A stretch of 64,000 bases of DNA from Gordonia sp049847105. GTDB taxonomy: Bacteria > Actinomycetota > Actinomycetes > Mycobacteriales > Mycobacteriaceae. Shown here piece after piece: positions 25,900 to 34,651 of this stretch; the stretch's first letter is position 1, and each line of letters opens with the position of its first letter. A program made the translations under genes and the position numbers. The stretch covers positions 620,001-684,000 of the forward strand of contig NZ_JBNCNS010000003.1 of the NCBI RefSeq assembly GCF_049847105.1. The letters run 5' to 3'. The notes below the pieces were generated by a model that worked only from the letters and a program-made list of their open reading frames with translations, did no database searches and had not been told where the DNA came from.

Positions 25900-27435
25900 T
25901 CATTCTGTCTTCTGCCCGCCGTGTGCCGATGCGGTGGCGGGCTCCAGCGACTGCTCGAGACGGCGGGCCACATTGCGTTGCTGAAGGGCCCAGCGGTACA
26001 CGAGGAGCGCGTAGGTCGCGATACCAGCCCCGCCGCCGACGGCGAGCGCCGGCAACGGAGCGTGGATGAAGTGGCACGCAGCGGTCGCCACCATCCAGGT
26101 CGGGATACCGGCAAGCACCGGCACGATGACGGACCTCAGGACCGCCCGGTTGTCGGCGCCGACAACGTGCAGGTACACCAGGTAGACGGGGACGACGACC
26201 ACGATGCCGGTGATGAGGTGTGCATACGCGGCGCCGGCTATTCCGAACGAGCGGACCCCTGCCATCACGGTCGGTATGAGTATCAACATCCAGATGACCT
26301 GAACGAAGAAGACAGGCTTTGAGTATCCCCGCGCCAGGAGGTATGTCGCCAGAATGTCGATCAGCACTCGTAGTATTCCGAAATAGGCGAGTGCGGCCAG
26401 GACGGGCCCGGCAGCGGACCATTTGGTCCCGTAGAGGAGCTCGATCAAGGGGCCGGACAACGCGCCGAGGAGTATGCCTGCGGGCACCGCGGCGGCCCAC
26501 GAGATTGCGACTCCGACAGCAACAGACTGGTCGCGTTCGCCGATGCCGGCGTCGGTCGCGTCGTCAGTTCCTGCGGCACGCCCGCGTGACACGTGTGCGA
26601 ACGCCGCCATGGAGACAGACCGAACCGCCTGCCCGATGATGTTCATCGGCCACATTGCGATATTGAAGGCCAACACGTAGATCCCGAGTGCTGCGGGGCC
26701 GAGAACCCTTGTCACCACGACGTTGTCGATGCTCAGAACCGCCCAGGACAGGAAGTTCGCCGCGGCGAGAGGAACGCTGTAGCGCAGGGCAGGTCCGGCC
26801 TCCGCGCGGTCAAAGCCGAATCGTGGGCGCGTGTGGCTCAGAACGAAGGCGAGGACCGTTGACACCGACTGAGCGAGGACACGCGATATTGCGAGCGCCA
26901 TGGGGCCAAGACCCAACACGATGAGCGCGACCGCCGCGATGGTCCCGACCCCGAGGTCGGCTGCTGAGACCGCAAGCACGCGCCGTTGCTGGATGTTTCG
27001 TTGCAGTAAGCCGAGCGGCGCGACCGCGAACCCCACAAGAAGCATCGTCGATGACATCACGACGATGACAGGTGTGGCATCCGGCGCATTGAGCGTCTGT
27101 GCAATCCAGGGTGCACTCAGCGCCATGCTCACCGTGAGGATTGCTCCGGAGACCACCGCGATGGTCGCAACCGTCGGCATGCGCTGAGCGAGACGATCCG
27201 TGCGAACGATCTCTGCACTCAGACCGAGATCGGCGAGCGTGAGCAGCACGGTTTGGACGGTGAGCGCCACCGCCCACACCCCGAACTCTTCCGGGCTGAT
27301 GAGTCTCGCGACGATGATCCCGAGGAGAAGGTTGGCGGTACGCAGCAGAATGGTGTTCAGGGTCGACCAGACGAGGCCACGCCGAACCTTGGCACCCAAC
27401 CCTTCCGTCCACTCGGACCCGGAGTCGGCGCTCAC
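25900..27435 (-). CDS. Wzx-type lipopolysaccharide/oligosaccharide flippase
   Basis: 511 residues from a GTG at 27435, one base after the upstream stop codon. About twelve to fourteen hydrophobic segments fill the protein, starting GLVWSTLNTILLRTANLLLG and ISPEEFGVWAVALTV, the typical opening of MATE-like polysaccharide exporters. It should flip a polyprenyl-linked repeat unit across the membrane. A longer upstream frame exists but overlaps the glycosyltransferase and is not family-like. One of two flippases in the window; a second is at 37597-38838. Confidence 0.87.
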   Translation of the reverse strand: MSADSGSEWTEGLGAKVRRGLVWSTLNTILLRTANLLLGIIVARLISPEEFGVWAVALTVQTVLLTLADLGLSAEIVRTDRLAQRMPTVATIAVVSGAILTVSMALSAPWIAQTLNAPDATPVIVVMSSTMLLVGFAVAPLGLLQRNIQQRRVLAVSAADLGVGTIAAVALIVLGLGPMALAISRVLAQSVSTVLAFVLSHTRPRFGFDRAEAGPALRYSVPLAAANFLSWAVLSIDNVVVTRVLGPAALGIYVLAFNIAMWPMNIIGQAVRSVSMAAFAHVSRGRAAGTDDATDAGIGERDQSVAVGVAISWAAAVPAGILLGALSGPLIELLYGTKWSAAGPVLAALAYFGILRVLIDILATYLLARGYSKPVFFVQVIWMLILIPTVMAGVRSFGIAGAAYAHLITGIVVVVPVYLVYLHVVGADNRAVLRSVIVPVLAGIPTWMVATAACHFIHAPLPALAVGGGAGIATYALLVYRWALQQRNVARRLEQSLEPATASAHGGQKTE

Positions 27436-27436
27436 G

Positions 27437-28486
27437 TCAGAGGCCAAGAAAATTGGCACGGCGGTAGCGGGCGGTCCACCTCTGGTTCTCCGTCGTGCGG
27501 AGGGCGTGCTCAACTGATGCATTCGTGATATCGGCCAGCGCGGACCATCGCCAGGCCAACGAGTCGCTCGATCGCGGCCATGTCTCCTCAGCAAATGCGC
27601 GGAACTTTTCGAGCGTGTCGCGAGGTTCGCCGTTCGCGACGAGCAGTGTGCCCTTGAGTATCGCCTCTCGAGCCAGAGCAGAGCGCCACACGGGTTCGAT
27701 TCCGTCGGCATCGGGGAGGTTGGGGCCGACTTCAGCGAAGATCTGCTGAAAGACATCGCGTACCTGACTGATGTCGTCGAGCACACCGCCGAAGTCGATG
27801 TCGTGCATGTTGTTTCCGTGCAGCCCGCGGTAGTACCCCTGACGTGGTCCTCCGACGAAACCGACGTCGGATCGTGCTGCGGCCTGTAGCCAGATGAGCA
27901 TGTCGCCGGCATGAGGAAATGCAGGGTTGTATCCCCCGATATCCTCGTACACCGACTTTCGCATCACTGCTTCAGGATTGGTGATGGCATTTCGTCCACG
28001 GCGGGCGACACGTTCGATCCACTCCGCGCCGTCCCACATCTGCCACCAATGGCGAGTCGGGCGAAAGCGAGGGAGGTCGCCGTCGAAGCACTCGACCCTG
28101 CCATAGACAAGTCCCACATCGGGATTCGCCTCCATGAGACCTACGGCACGTGAGATCGAGTTCGGACTGACGGCGTCGTCAGCCGACAAGAGGACCACGT
28201 ACTCGCCTGTCGCTCGTGACAATCCGTCGTTGTAGGTGCGGATGTGACGCATGTTCTGCTCATGCTCGATGAGCTGGACTCGGTGATCCGACGCCGCGAG
28301 CTGCCGGGCGATCTCCACGCTGCCGTCGGTCGAGCGGTCGTCGACGATGATGACCTCGAGGTCGATATCTGTCTGGTCCAGTGCCGAGGCGACCGCGGTC
28401 GGCAGGAACTGGCCGTAGTTGTAATGCGGAACCACGACGCTGACCCTGGGCTGCTGTCTCAATGCAACGGGGCGCATGAATCTCAA
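27437..28486 (-). CDS. Glycosyltransferase family 2
   Basis: 349 residues; GT-A fold. VSVVVPHYNYGQFLPTAVAS, VIIVDDRSTDGS (nucleotide-binding Asp residues), YVVLLSADDAVSP (in place of DxD) and GGYNPAFPHAGDMLIWLQAA (acceptor-site part). Start taken as the TTG at 28486 because GGGAGGTG precedes it and it overlaps the upstream stop (TTGA). Cytoplasmic-face enzyme that should add one sugar of the repeat unit; donor unknown. It is followed after one base by the flippase. Confidence 0.88.
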   Translation of the reverse strand: MRFMRPVALRQQPRVSVVVPHYNYGQFLPTAVASALDQTDIDLEVIIVDDRSTDGSVEIARQLAASDHRVQLIEHEQNMRHIRTYNDGLSRATGEYVVLLSADDAVSPNSISRAVGLMEANPDVGLVYGRVECFDGDLPRFRPTRHWWQMWDGAEWIERVARRGRNAITNPEAVMRKSVYEDIGGYNPAFPHAGDMLIWLQAAARSDVGFVGGPRQGYYRGLHGNNMHDIDFGGVLDDISQVRDVFQQIFAEVGPNLPDADGIEPVWRSALAREAILKGTLLVANGEPRDTLEKFRAFAEETWPRSSDSLAWRWSALADITNASVEHALRTTENQRWTARYRRANFLGL

Positions 28487-29598
28487 CTGGCACCTCCCAG
28501 GGATTTGGCCAGGCCTGCGGCCACCATCTCCTGCTGATCGTGCGTGATGTGCGGGAACATCGGCAGCGAAAGAATGGTCTGGGCAGCAGCCTCAGCCACC
28601 GGAAACTCACCGCGTCGGTAACCGAGATGCGCATAGGCAGGTGTGAGATGGAGTGGGACCGGGTAATGGATCGCCGCGCCGATTCCGGCCGTGGTCAAGT
28701 CGGTGAGCACCCGATCGCGGTCGTCGACCTGGATCACGTACAGATGCCACACGTCCTCGTTGCCGGGACGTGGGACGGGCAGGCGCACACCGGAGAAGCC
28801 GGCCAGCAGTGATTCGTAGCGTTCAGCCGCGGTACGCCGGGCGCTGTTCCACTTGTCGAGGCGTCGCAGCTTGGCGCGTAGCACTGGTGCCTGCAACGCA
28901 TCGAGTCGCGAGTTGGCGCCCGCACGGTCGTGGACGTACTTGACCGTGCTGCCATGGGCCGCGTAGCTGCGAACAAACGACGCGGCGTCATCATCATTGG
29001 TCATCACCGCACCCGCGTCACCCGCGGCACCGAGGTTCTTGCCCGGGTAAAAGCTCGTCGCGGCGATCCGTGTCATCGCGCCGGCGTGGCCATCGGTGGA
29101 CGAGGCTCCCTGGGCCTGTGCGGCATCTTCCACGATGACGAGATCGTGTTGTGCAGCAATGGTTTCCAGCGCACGTACGTCGGCGGTCTGGCCATAAAGA
29201 TGGACCGGCACGACTGCGCGGGTGCGATCGGTGATGGCCGCCGCCACGGCGGACACATCGAGCAAGAGATGCTCGTCGACGTCCACCAGGACCGGGACGG
29301 CACCGATTCTGGTGACCGCCTCCGCGGTGGCGATGAAGGTGTTCGCCGGGATGATCACTTCGTCGCCGGGCCCGATTCCGACCGCACGATATGCGAGTTC
29401 GAGTGCATCCGTTCCGTTTCCGACGCCGACCACATGGTCGACTCCGAGATAGGTGGCAAACTCATCCTCAAAGGCGGCGACCTCGGATCCGCCGATGAAT
29501 GCGGCCGACGTGAACTGTTTCTGCCATACCGGCAGGACCTCGTCGGTGATCTCCGCCTGCTGAGCGGCAAGATCAAGAAAGGGCACACGGACTGTCAT
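28483..29598 (-). CDS. Sugar-nucleotide aminotransferase, DegT/DnrJ/EryC1 family (WbpE-like)
   Basis: 371 residues from ATG 29598 (ATGA overlap with the upstream stop, GGGGG ribosome site). PLP enzyme that converts a keto sugar nucleotide to an amino sugar. VPFLDLAAQ at the start is typical of 3-aminotransferases; GNGTDALELA, VEDAAQAQGA and the PLP Lys in SFYPGKNLGAAGDAG are visible. In the same operon a Gfo/Idh dehydrogenase and a WbpD-like acetyltransferase suggest a C3 3-acetamido sugar route. Second aminotransferase of the operon at 30218-31363. Confidence 0.9.
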   Translation of the reverse strand: MTVRVPFLDLAAQQAEITDEVLPVWQKQFTSAAFIGGSEVAAFEDEFATYLGVDHVVGVGNGTDALELAYRAVGIGPGDEVIIPANTFIATAEAVTRIGAVPVLVDVDEHLLLDVSAVAAAITDRTRAVVPVHLYGQTADVRALETIAAQHDLVIVEDAAQAQGASSTDGHAGAMTRIAATSFYPGKNLGAAGDAGAVMTNDDDAASFVRSYAAHGSTVKYVHDRAGANSRLDALQAPVLRAKLRRLDKWNSARRTAAERYESLLAGFSGVRLPVPRPGNEDVWHLYVIQVDDRDRVLTDLTTAGIGAAIHYPVPLHLTPAYAHLGYRRGEFPVAEAAAQTILSLPMFPHITHDQQEMVAAGLAKSLGGAS

Positions 29599-30221
29599 AC
29601 GGTGACCCCCGTTGGCCGGGCCGGCATACCAACCCAGGTCTGTTCGTCGGGGACGTCGCACAGTACGACCGCCCCCATGCCCACGGTGACATCGCCGCCG
29701 ATTGTGAGTCCTTGCCGCACTGATGCATTCATCCCGAGATACGAAGCCTCGCCGACCCGGACCCGTCCGCCGAGCGTCACCCCTGCCGCAAGCGTCGCGA
29801 AATCTGCGATCAGATCGTCGTGGGTGATGGTGCAGTTCGGCATGAGCACCACATGCCTGCCGATGCCGGCGTCGGCGGTCACCACCACGTTGTCGAGGAC
29901 GACGCTGCCGACCCCGACAGTGCTGGTCGTGCCGATCCGCGCGGACGGCGCGACATAGGTGGCGAATCGACGCTCCTCGATCCCGAGAGATCTGAGCCGG
30001 GCCACGATGTCACGACGGCCGGTACCGGGGCCGACGCACACCAGCAGCGACTCGTCGCGGTCGACGGCCGAGGCGATGACTCCCAGCACCGGAACGCCAC
30101 CCACCACGGTGCCCTGCAGCGAGAAATCATCATCGAGTATGCCGACGACGCCGTCGATCCCGGAGGCGAGAACCTCCCGCGTCAGCCCTCCCGCCCCGAG
30201 CAGGAGCAGTCCCGCCGTCAT
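29595..30221 (-). CDS. NeuD/PglD-family sugar O/N-acetyltransferase
   Basis: 208 residues. An N-terminal Rossmann-like half starts LLLLGAGGLTREVLASG and contains DDDFSLQG; the C-terminal half is a hexapeptide beta-helix (RIGTTSTVGVGSVVLDNVVV, GVTLGGRVRVGEASYLGMNA, GMPARPTGV). The catalytic His is expected in the CTITHDD loop. PglD-type enzymes acetylate the C4 amine of UDP-sugars made by PglE-type aminotransferases, and the neighbouring gene is just such an aminotransferase. ATGA overlaps occur at both ends. Confidence 0.87.
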   Translation of the reverse strand: MTAGLLLLGAGGLTREVLASGIDGVVGILDDDFSLQGTVVGGVPVLGVIASAVDRDESLLVCVGPGTGRRDIVARLRSLGIEERRFATYVAPSARIGTTSTVGVGSVVLDNVVVTADAGIGRHVVLMPNCTITHDDLIADFATLAAGVTLGGRVRVGEASYLGMNASVRQGLTIGGDVTVGMGAVVLCDVPDEQTWVGMPARPTGVTV

Positions 30222-31363
30222 GGCGCCGCCCCGGCGGCTTCGAGCAGCACACGGATGACGCGATCCTGGTCGACCTCGGCCAACGAATGAAACAGCGGGA
30301 GGATCAGCGTGGTGTCGGTGAGGAACTCGGTCGCCGGCAGTCCGGTAGGCGGTGTCAGGTCGCGATAGGGGGCCTGACGGTGCGTCGCCATGATCCCCCG
30401 ACGTGCCGAGATATCTGCCATGGCAAGCAGTTCCAACAGCTTCTCGCGGTCGACCGGGAACTCGTCGCCGACCTGGACCCAGAACGACTGGAAATTGCCG
30501 GTCCCATGAACCGGATCGGCAACAGCACGCAGGCCTCGGATCGGTGCGATCTCCGCGTGATACCTGGCGGCGAGCTGACGACGGCGTGCCACCATCTCGG
30601 GCAGACGGGAGAGCTGTACGAGGCCGACCGCCGCCTGCAGGTCGGTCATCCGGAAGTTGTATCCGACCTCGTCGTAGCTCTCGGCCGGAGGAAGTACGGA
30701 CCGGTGGCGATCGGCGGCCGACATGCTCATCGCGTGTTCCCTCAGATGCCGCGCGCGTTCAGCCCAGTCAGGTCGACACGTGGTGATCATGCCACCCTCG
30801 CCGGTGGTCAGGAGCTTGCGCGGATGAAATGACCACGCCGCGATCTCGGCACCAGCGCCCACCGGTCGGCCCCGGTAGGTCGATCCGGCACCGCAGGCGG
30901 CGTCCTCGACGACAACGATGTCGAGGGGGTCGGTGATCGAACGGATATCGTCGATGTCCACCGGTACACCGCCCTGGTCGACGGCGATCACCGCCCTTGT
31001 CTGCGGCGTGAGAGCGGCTTTGACGGTAGCGGACGTGACATTTCCGGATTCTGCGTCGACGTCGGCGAAAACTGGTGTGGCGCCGACATGACAAACGACA
31101 TTCGTGGTCGCGATGAAGGAGAACGAGGGGACCACGACGTGGTCGCCTGGGCCGATGCCGGCGACGATCAGCGCGAGATGGAGCGCGGTCGTACAACTGG
31201 TCGTCGCCACCGCGTAAGGCGCCTCCATCGCCGCCGCGAACTCCCGCTCGAATCTCGCCACGCGAGGCCCTTGCGCCACCCAGCCGCTGGAGATCGCCTC
31301 GGCGAGAGCGTCGGCTTCTTCCTGGCCGAGCCAGGGAACCATGATGTTGATGCGGCCGGTCAC
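30218..31363 (-). CDS. Sugar-nucleotide aminotransferase, DegT family (PglE-like)
   Basis: 381 residues from GTG 31363 (GTGA overlap with the epimerase stop). MVPWLGQEEADAL and SGWVAQGPRVARFE are characteristic of the PglE/PseC type of 4-aminotransferase. PLP Lys in SFHPRKLLTTGEGG; VVEDAACGAGSTYRG aligns with the PLP-ring contact region. Followed directly by the PglD-like acetyltransferase, so the pair probably makes a 4-acetamido sugar nucleotide. The keto substrate would come from the epimerase/dehydratase upstream or from elsewhere. Confidence 0.9.
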   Translation of the reverse strand: MTGRINIMVPWLGQEEADALAEAISSGWVAQGPRVARFEREFAAAMEAPYAVATTSCTTALHLALIVAGIGPGDHVVVPSFSFIATTNVVCHVGATPVFADVDAESGNVTSATVKAALTPQTRAVIAVDQGGVPVDIDDIRSITDPLDIVVVEDAACGAGSTYRGRPVGAGAEIAAWSFHPRKLLTTGEGGMITTCRPDWAERARHLREHAMSMSAADRHRSVLPPAESYDEVGYNFRMTDLQAAVGLVQLSRLPEMVARRRQLAARYHAEIAPIRGLRAVADPVHGTGNFQSFWVQVGDEFPVDREKLLELLAMADISARRGIMATHRQAPYRDLTPPTGLPATEFLTDTTLILPLFHSLAEVDQDRVIRVLLEAAGAAP

Positions 31364-32355
31364 GGTGCCGCAACCCGGCCGGCGGCTATCTCGTCGCGTA
31401 GGGGAGTCCACCATTCGACGAGTTGACGTAAGCCGTCCTCGAGGCTGATCGTCGCCGTGAACCCGAGATCGCGTCGTGCCGCCGATGTGTCGGCGAGTCG
31501 TCGGATCACCCCGTTCACCGCCCTCTCCGGACCGTGCTCGACGCCGAGGTGGGTCGCGTCCATCACCTTGAGAAGAGCTTCGGCGAGTTCGAGCAGGCTG
31601 GTTTCGGTGCCACTCGCGATGTTGTAGGTCCCTTCGACGATGTCGGACCGGGCAGCGAGCACGTTGGCGCGCGCGATGTCGGGAACACAGACGAAATCCA
31701 TGGTCTGTTCGCCGTCGCCGAAGATCAGCGGAGGTTTTCCGTCGGCGATCCGCTCCATCCACCGCACGAGTACCTCCGTGTAGAGGCCGTGAACATCCAT
31801 CCGTGGCCCGTACACATTGAAGTAGCGCAACAGGACGTAGTCGAGACCTTCCATCGCGCGGAAACTTCGGACCAGTCCCTCATTGAAGGTCTTGGCCGCC
31901 CCGTACATCGTGTCGTTGTTCTCGTGGTGGTGACGTTCGTCGGTGGGGAACCGCTCCGCCATTCCGTACACGGAGGCACTCGACGCCGCGATGAGCTTGC
32001 CCACCTGGTGCCGTGCCGCGGCCTCGACGACGTTGAACGTGCCGTCCACGAGGACCTCGAGCGCGAGTCGGGGTTCTTCGGCACACTGCGTGATACGGAT
32101 GGCCGCTTGGTGAAAGACGAGGTCCTTGCCGGCGGTCAACTCGTCGACGAGCGCCGCATCGCGGATGTCGCCCTCGATCAGGCTCACCTTGCCGGAAGCG
32201 ATTGCGCCGTCGAGGTTTGCGCGACGGCCACGTACGAGATTGTCCACGACGTCGATGTGGGCGGCGCCGGCATCGATGAGCTGGTCGACCAGCGTCGAAG
32301 CGATTGTCCCGGCGCCGCCGGTGACCAGGATGTGTGAACCGTCGGGATCGGTCAT
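31360..32355 (-). CDS. NAD-dependent sugar-nucleotide epimerase/dehydratase
   Basis: 331 residues from ATG 32355 (ATGA overlap). Extended SDR fold: GGAGTIASTLVDQLI dinucleotide loop, DNLVRGRRANLD, catalytic-type YGAAK in the DTMYGAAKTFNEG region, RYFNVYGPRMDVHG. Acts on a nucleoside-diphosphate sugar, probably as a C4-epimerase (WbpP/GalE-like) or dehydratase; the sequence by eye does not decide. It sits between the Gfo/Idh gene and the PglE-like aminotransferase. Confidence 0.88.
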   Translation of the reverse strand: MTDPDGSHILVTGGAGTIASTLVDQLIDAGAAHIDVVDNLVRGRRANLDGAIASGKVSLIEGDIRDAALVDELTAGKDLVFHQAAIRITQCAEEPRLALEVLVDGTFNVVEAAARHQVGKLIAASSASVYGMAERFPTDERHHHENNDTMYGAAKTFNEGLVRSFRAMEGLDYVLLRYFNVYGPRMDVHGLYTEVLVRWMERIADGKPPLIFGDGEQTMDFVCVPDIARANVLAARSDIVEGTYNIASGTETSLLELAEALLKVMDATHLGVEHGPERAVNGVIRRLADTSAARRDLGFTATISLEDGLRQLVEWWTPLRDEIAAGRVAAP

Positions 32356-33419
32356 GTTCGGATGGCTCTCATGAGATGGTCGTTGGTCACAGGGCACGGG
32401 GCGCCGGCCGCACGGAGGCTGGCCTGCGCCGCGTCCAGGATGGAGAGCACCCGCAGTCCCGCTTCTCCGCTCGTTCGGGCTTCACGTTTGGCGCGGATCG
32501 CGGCGGCGAACTCTGCCACGACGTTGCCGAGCGCCTCCTGCTCCGGCAGGGCAGGGGCCCAGGTGTCGCCCAGGCGGTAGGACACATTCGCCGCCCGTGC
32601 ATCGGCGGTCTCCTTCGACTGGAGTTCGAGGTCGACGCCCCGGTCGTACACGCTGACGCGCTGTTGCGGATTCAGATCGTCCCACACGATGGTGCGCTTG
32701 GTGCCACCGATGACGATCTGACGAATCTTTGTGGGACTCAACCAGTTCACGTGAACATGCGCGATACCACCGTTCGCCAACGGCAATGTGAGATAGCCGA
32801 TGCATGCCTTTCCGGTCAGCAGCGGGTCGGCGCCGTGGGCCGCGACCGACTCGGCGTCGAGCCCGCTCGGGAGGATGAAGTCGATGATCGAGAGGTCATG
32901 TGGCGCAAGATCCCAGAACACGTCGACGTCGGGTTGGATCAGTCCGAGGTTGATGCGCACGCTGTCGACGAACAGGACGTCGCCGATGGCACCGTCGGCA
33001 ATCAGATCGCGGATCTTGAGGACAGCAGGGGTATAGCAGTAGGTGTGGTCGGCCATCAGGACCAACTCCCGCTCGCGCGCCGCGCGCACCATCGCAACGC
33101 CGCGATCACGCGTATCGGCAAGGGGTTTCTCCACGATGACGTGTTTGCCTGCTGCGAGTGCTGCGCAGACGACATCGTGGTGCGTGCGGGCCGGTGTCGC
33201 CACGGCAACGGCATCGATCTCGTCATCGCTCAGAACCTCGGAGAGACTCGCGGCCACGCGCACGCCCCCGACCCGATCAGCGACGGCGGCGGCGCGTGAG
33301 GCGTCGAGATCGTAGATCGCCGCCAGATCCCAATCGGTGGACGTGTGGAAGTTCCGGGCGAGGTTGGGCCCCCAGTAGCCGGCTCCCACGACGGCGGCGC
33401 GCATGCGTTCAGGCATCAT
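32352..33419 (-). CDS. Gfo/Idh/MocA-family sugar dehydrogenase
   Basis: 355 residues. Rossmann start AAVVGAGYWGPNLARNFH, then AVAVATPARTHHDVV and GKHVIVEKPLADT (EKP motif), DLAPHDLSIIDFIL, the family core. WbpB-type members oxidise C3 of UDP-N-acetylhexosaminuronate before transamination, which fits the WbpE/WbpD-like genes downstream. Two in-frame ATGs (33419, 33416) follow GAGGA; either may be used. First gene of the nine-gene leftward operon; a palindrome at 33456-33486 lies 37 nt upstream. Confidence 0.88.
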   Translation of the reverse strand: MMPERMRAAVVGAGYWGPNLARNFHTSTDWDLAAIYDLDASRAAAVADRVGGVRVAASLSEVLSDDEIDAVAVATPARTHHDVVCAALAAGKHVIVEKPLADTRDRGVAMVRAARERELVLMADHTYCYTPAVLKIRDLIADGAIGDVLFVDSVRINLGLIQPDVDVFWDLAPHDLSIIDFILPSGLDAESVAAHGADPLLTGKACIGYLTLPLANGGIAHVHVNWLSPTKIRQIVIGGTKRTIVWDDLNPQQRVSVYDRGVDLELQSKETADARAANVSYRLGDTWAPALPEQEALGNVVAEFAAAIRAKREARTSGEAGLRVLSILDAAQASLRAAGAPCPVTNDHLMRAIRT

Positions 33420-33770
33420 CTCGGTCCTCGGTAGGGGACGGTGGGGTGAGGGAGATACCTCCCCGATATCTCGATCTCGGGGGGTATACCGTCCACGGAC
33501 GTGCGGATATTACACATTTTCGAGAATTCTTTGGATGGTCGCCGGAATGGCCGGCGCGGAGGTCGAAATTCTCCGATCATTTCTGCCGCCCTGGTTGGTG
33601 AGAATGCCGGCGAAACGTCGACGAATTCCGACCGATGCGCGAGAACTGACCGTTGCGCATCAGATGGTCATGTGAACGCTGAGAATACCGTCTCGCCGCC
33701 GGCCGCGGCGGCGCACTGCTGTCGTTCGAAGAGGTGAATTGTCGAGGCTCCGCGGCCTCCGGTTCGGTCC
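33420..33770. other. Non-coding gap upstream of the leftward amino-sugar operon
   Basis: About 350 bases between the Gfo/Idh start and the stop of the SGNH lipoprotein gene (both on the minus strand). It contains the palindrome at 33456-33486 and a moderately AT-richer part at 33,500-33,660. No credible gene. Probably the promoter and leader of the leftward operon. Confidence 0.6.
33456..33486 (-). promoter_or_regulatory. Palindrome in the leader of the amino-sugar operon
   Basis: TACC-T-CCCCGA (33456-33466) pairs with TCGGGG-GGTA (33477-33486): 10 pairs with one bulge and a 10-nt centre. It could be an operator or an RNA hairpin. The TACC/CCCC ... GGGG/GGTA pattern loosely resembles CsoR-type sites, but the family is not established. 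Confidence 0.4.
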
Positions 33771-34520
33771 TCACCGCTCGATGCCACTCGTGACGCGGAG
33801 CAGCAGGTGCTCCATGTGGGCGGCGATGAGCCGGTGCCCGTAGTCGGTGGGGTGGATGCCGTCTGCGCCGACGGCCTGCGTGGCGCCCCCTGCGAGCCAG
33901 TTGGCGGCCGCGGGGTCGGCGAACTCGGCGCCGGCGACTTCAGCCTCGGTCGCGAGTTCCGAGTTGATCGTCGAGATCGGTTCGGGAACTGCTCCATCCA
34001 CCCACGGGGCCCCCACGACGAGCAGTTTTGCGTCGGGGACCCTGGCGCGGATGGCCGAGTACACGTCGTCGGCCGCGTTGCCGACCGCTCCGGCCGCAGC
34101 GATGTCGTTTCGGCTCCCGAACACGATCACCACCTGAGACCGGGGGTGTACGAGGGCGCCATCGTCGGCAAACCTGGTGCCGTCGATGCCGCGTTTCACG
34201 TATCCGGAGCCCCCGGCGGCAAGTGTTTGGGTTTGTAGTGCGATGCCGTGCGTCGCCCACAGCTCCGACCTCAGGATCTTGGTCCAGTTGCGGTCGCCGT
34301 ACCCGCCCATGGCACTGCCGGTGGTGTAGGAATCGCCGATGATCGAGATGCGCAGAGGGGTATGGAGCGGTGGTTCACCGCCGCATCCGGAGAGAAGAAT
34401 GCACAGCAACATGGCGACTGGGGTAATTATTTTGCCGAACGAAAGAAATAATCTCCGGCGATCCCTGTAATTTGCCGATGAATGAGCCGAAGCGTCGTGC
34501 AAATTGAGCACGGCGCTCAT
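33771..34520 (-). CDS. SGNH/GDSL hydrolase, putative lipoprotein
   Basis: 249 residues from ATG 34520. A basic start (RDRRR), a hydrophobic run and the lipobox LLSGCGG (Cys at about residue 46) indicate a lipid-anchored exported protein. SGNH blocks: GDSYTTGS (Ser nucleophile), GSRND (Asn), DGIHPTDYGH (catalytic Asp/His). Probably an esterase or deacetylase acting on envelope glycans or their acyl groups. The start is uncertain, since the signal region is long and the ribosome site weak. It is divergent from the rightward glycosyltransferase operon, with about 130 bp between. Confidence 0.83.
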   Translation of the reverse strand: MSAVLNLHDASAHSSANYRDRRRLFLSFGKIITPVAMLLCILLSGCGGEPPLHTPLRISIIGDSYTTGSAMGGYGDRNWTKILRSELWATHGIALQTQTLAAGGSGYVKRGIDGTRFADDGALVHPRSQVVIVFGSRNDIAAAGAVGNAADDVYSAIRARVPDAKLLVVGAPWVDGAVPEPISTINSELATEAEVAGAEFADPAAANWLAGGATQAVGADGIHPTDYGHRLIAAHMEHLLLRVTSGIER

Positions 34521-34651
34521 CCTAGTCGGTGCGGCTGTTCTCGGCGCAGTTCGATTGATGAAGATTCTCGCCGGGCCTCTGATGGTGGTCTGGCGGGTGT
34601 AGGGTGGCAGAACTCTGAGCTGGACAGCGCGAGACGCCGTCTGGGAATTGT

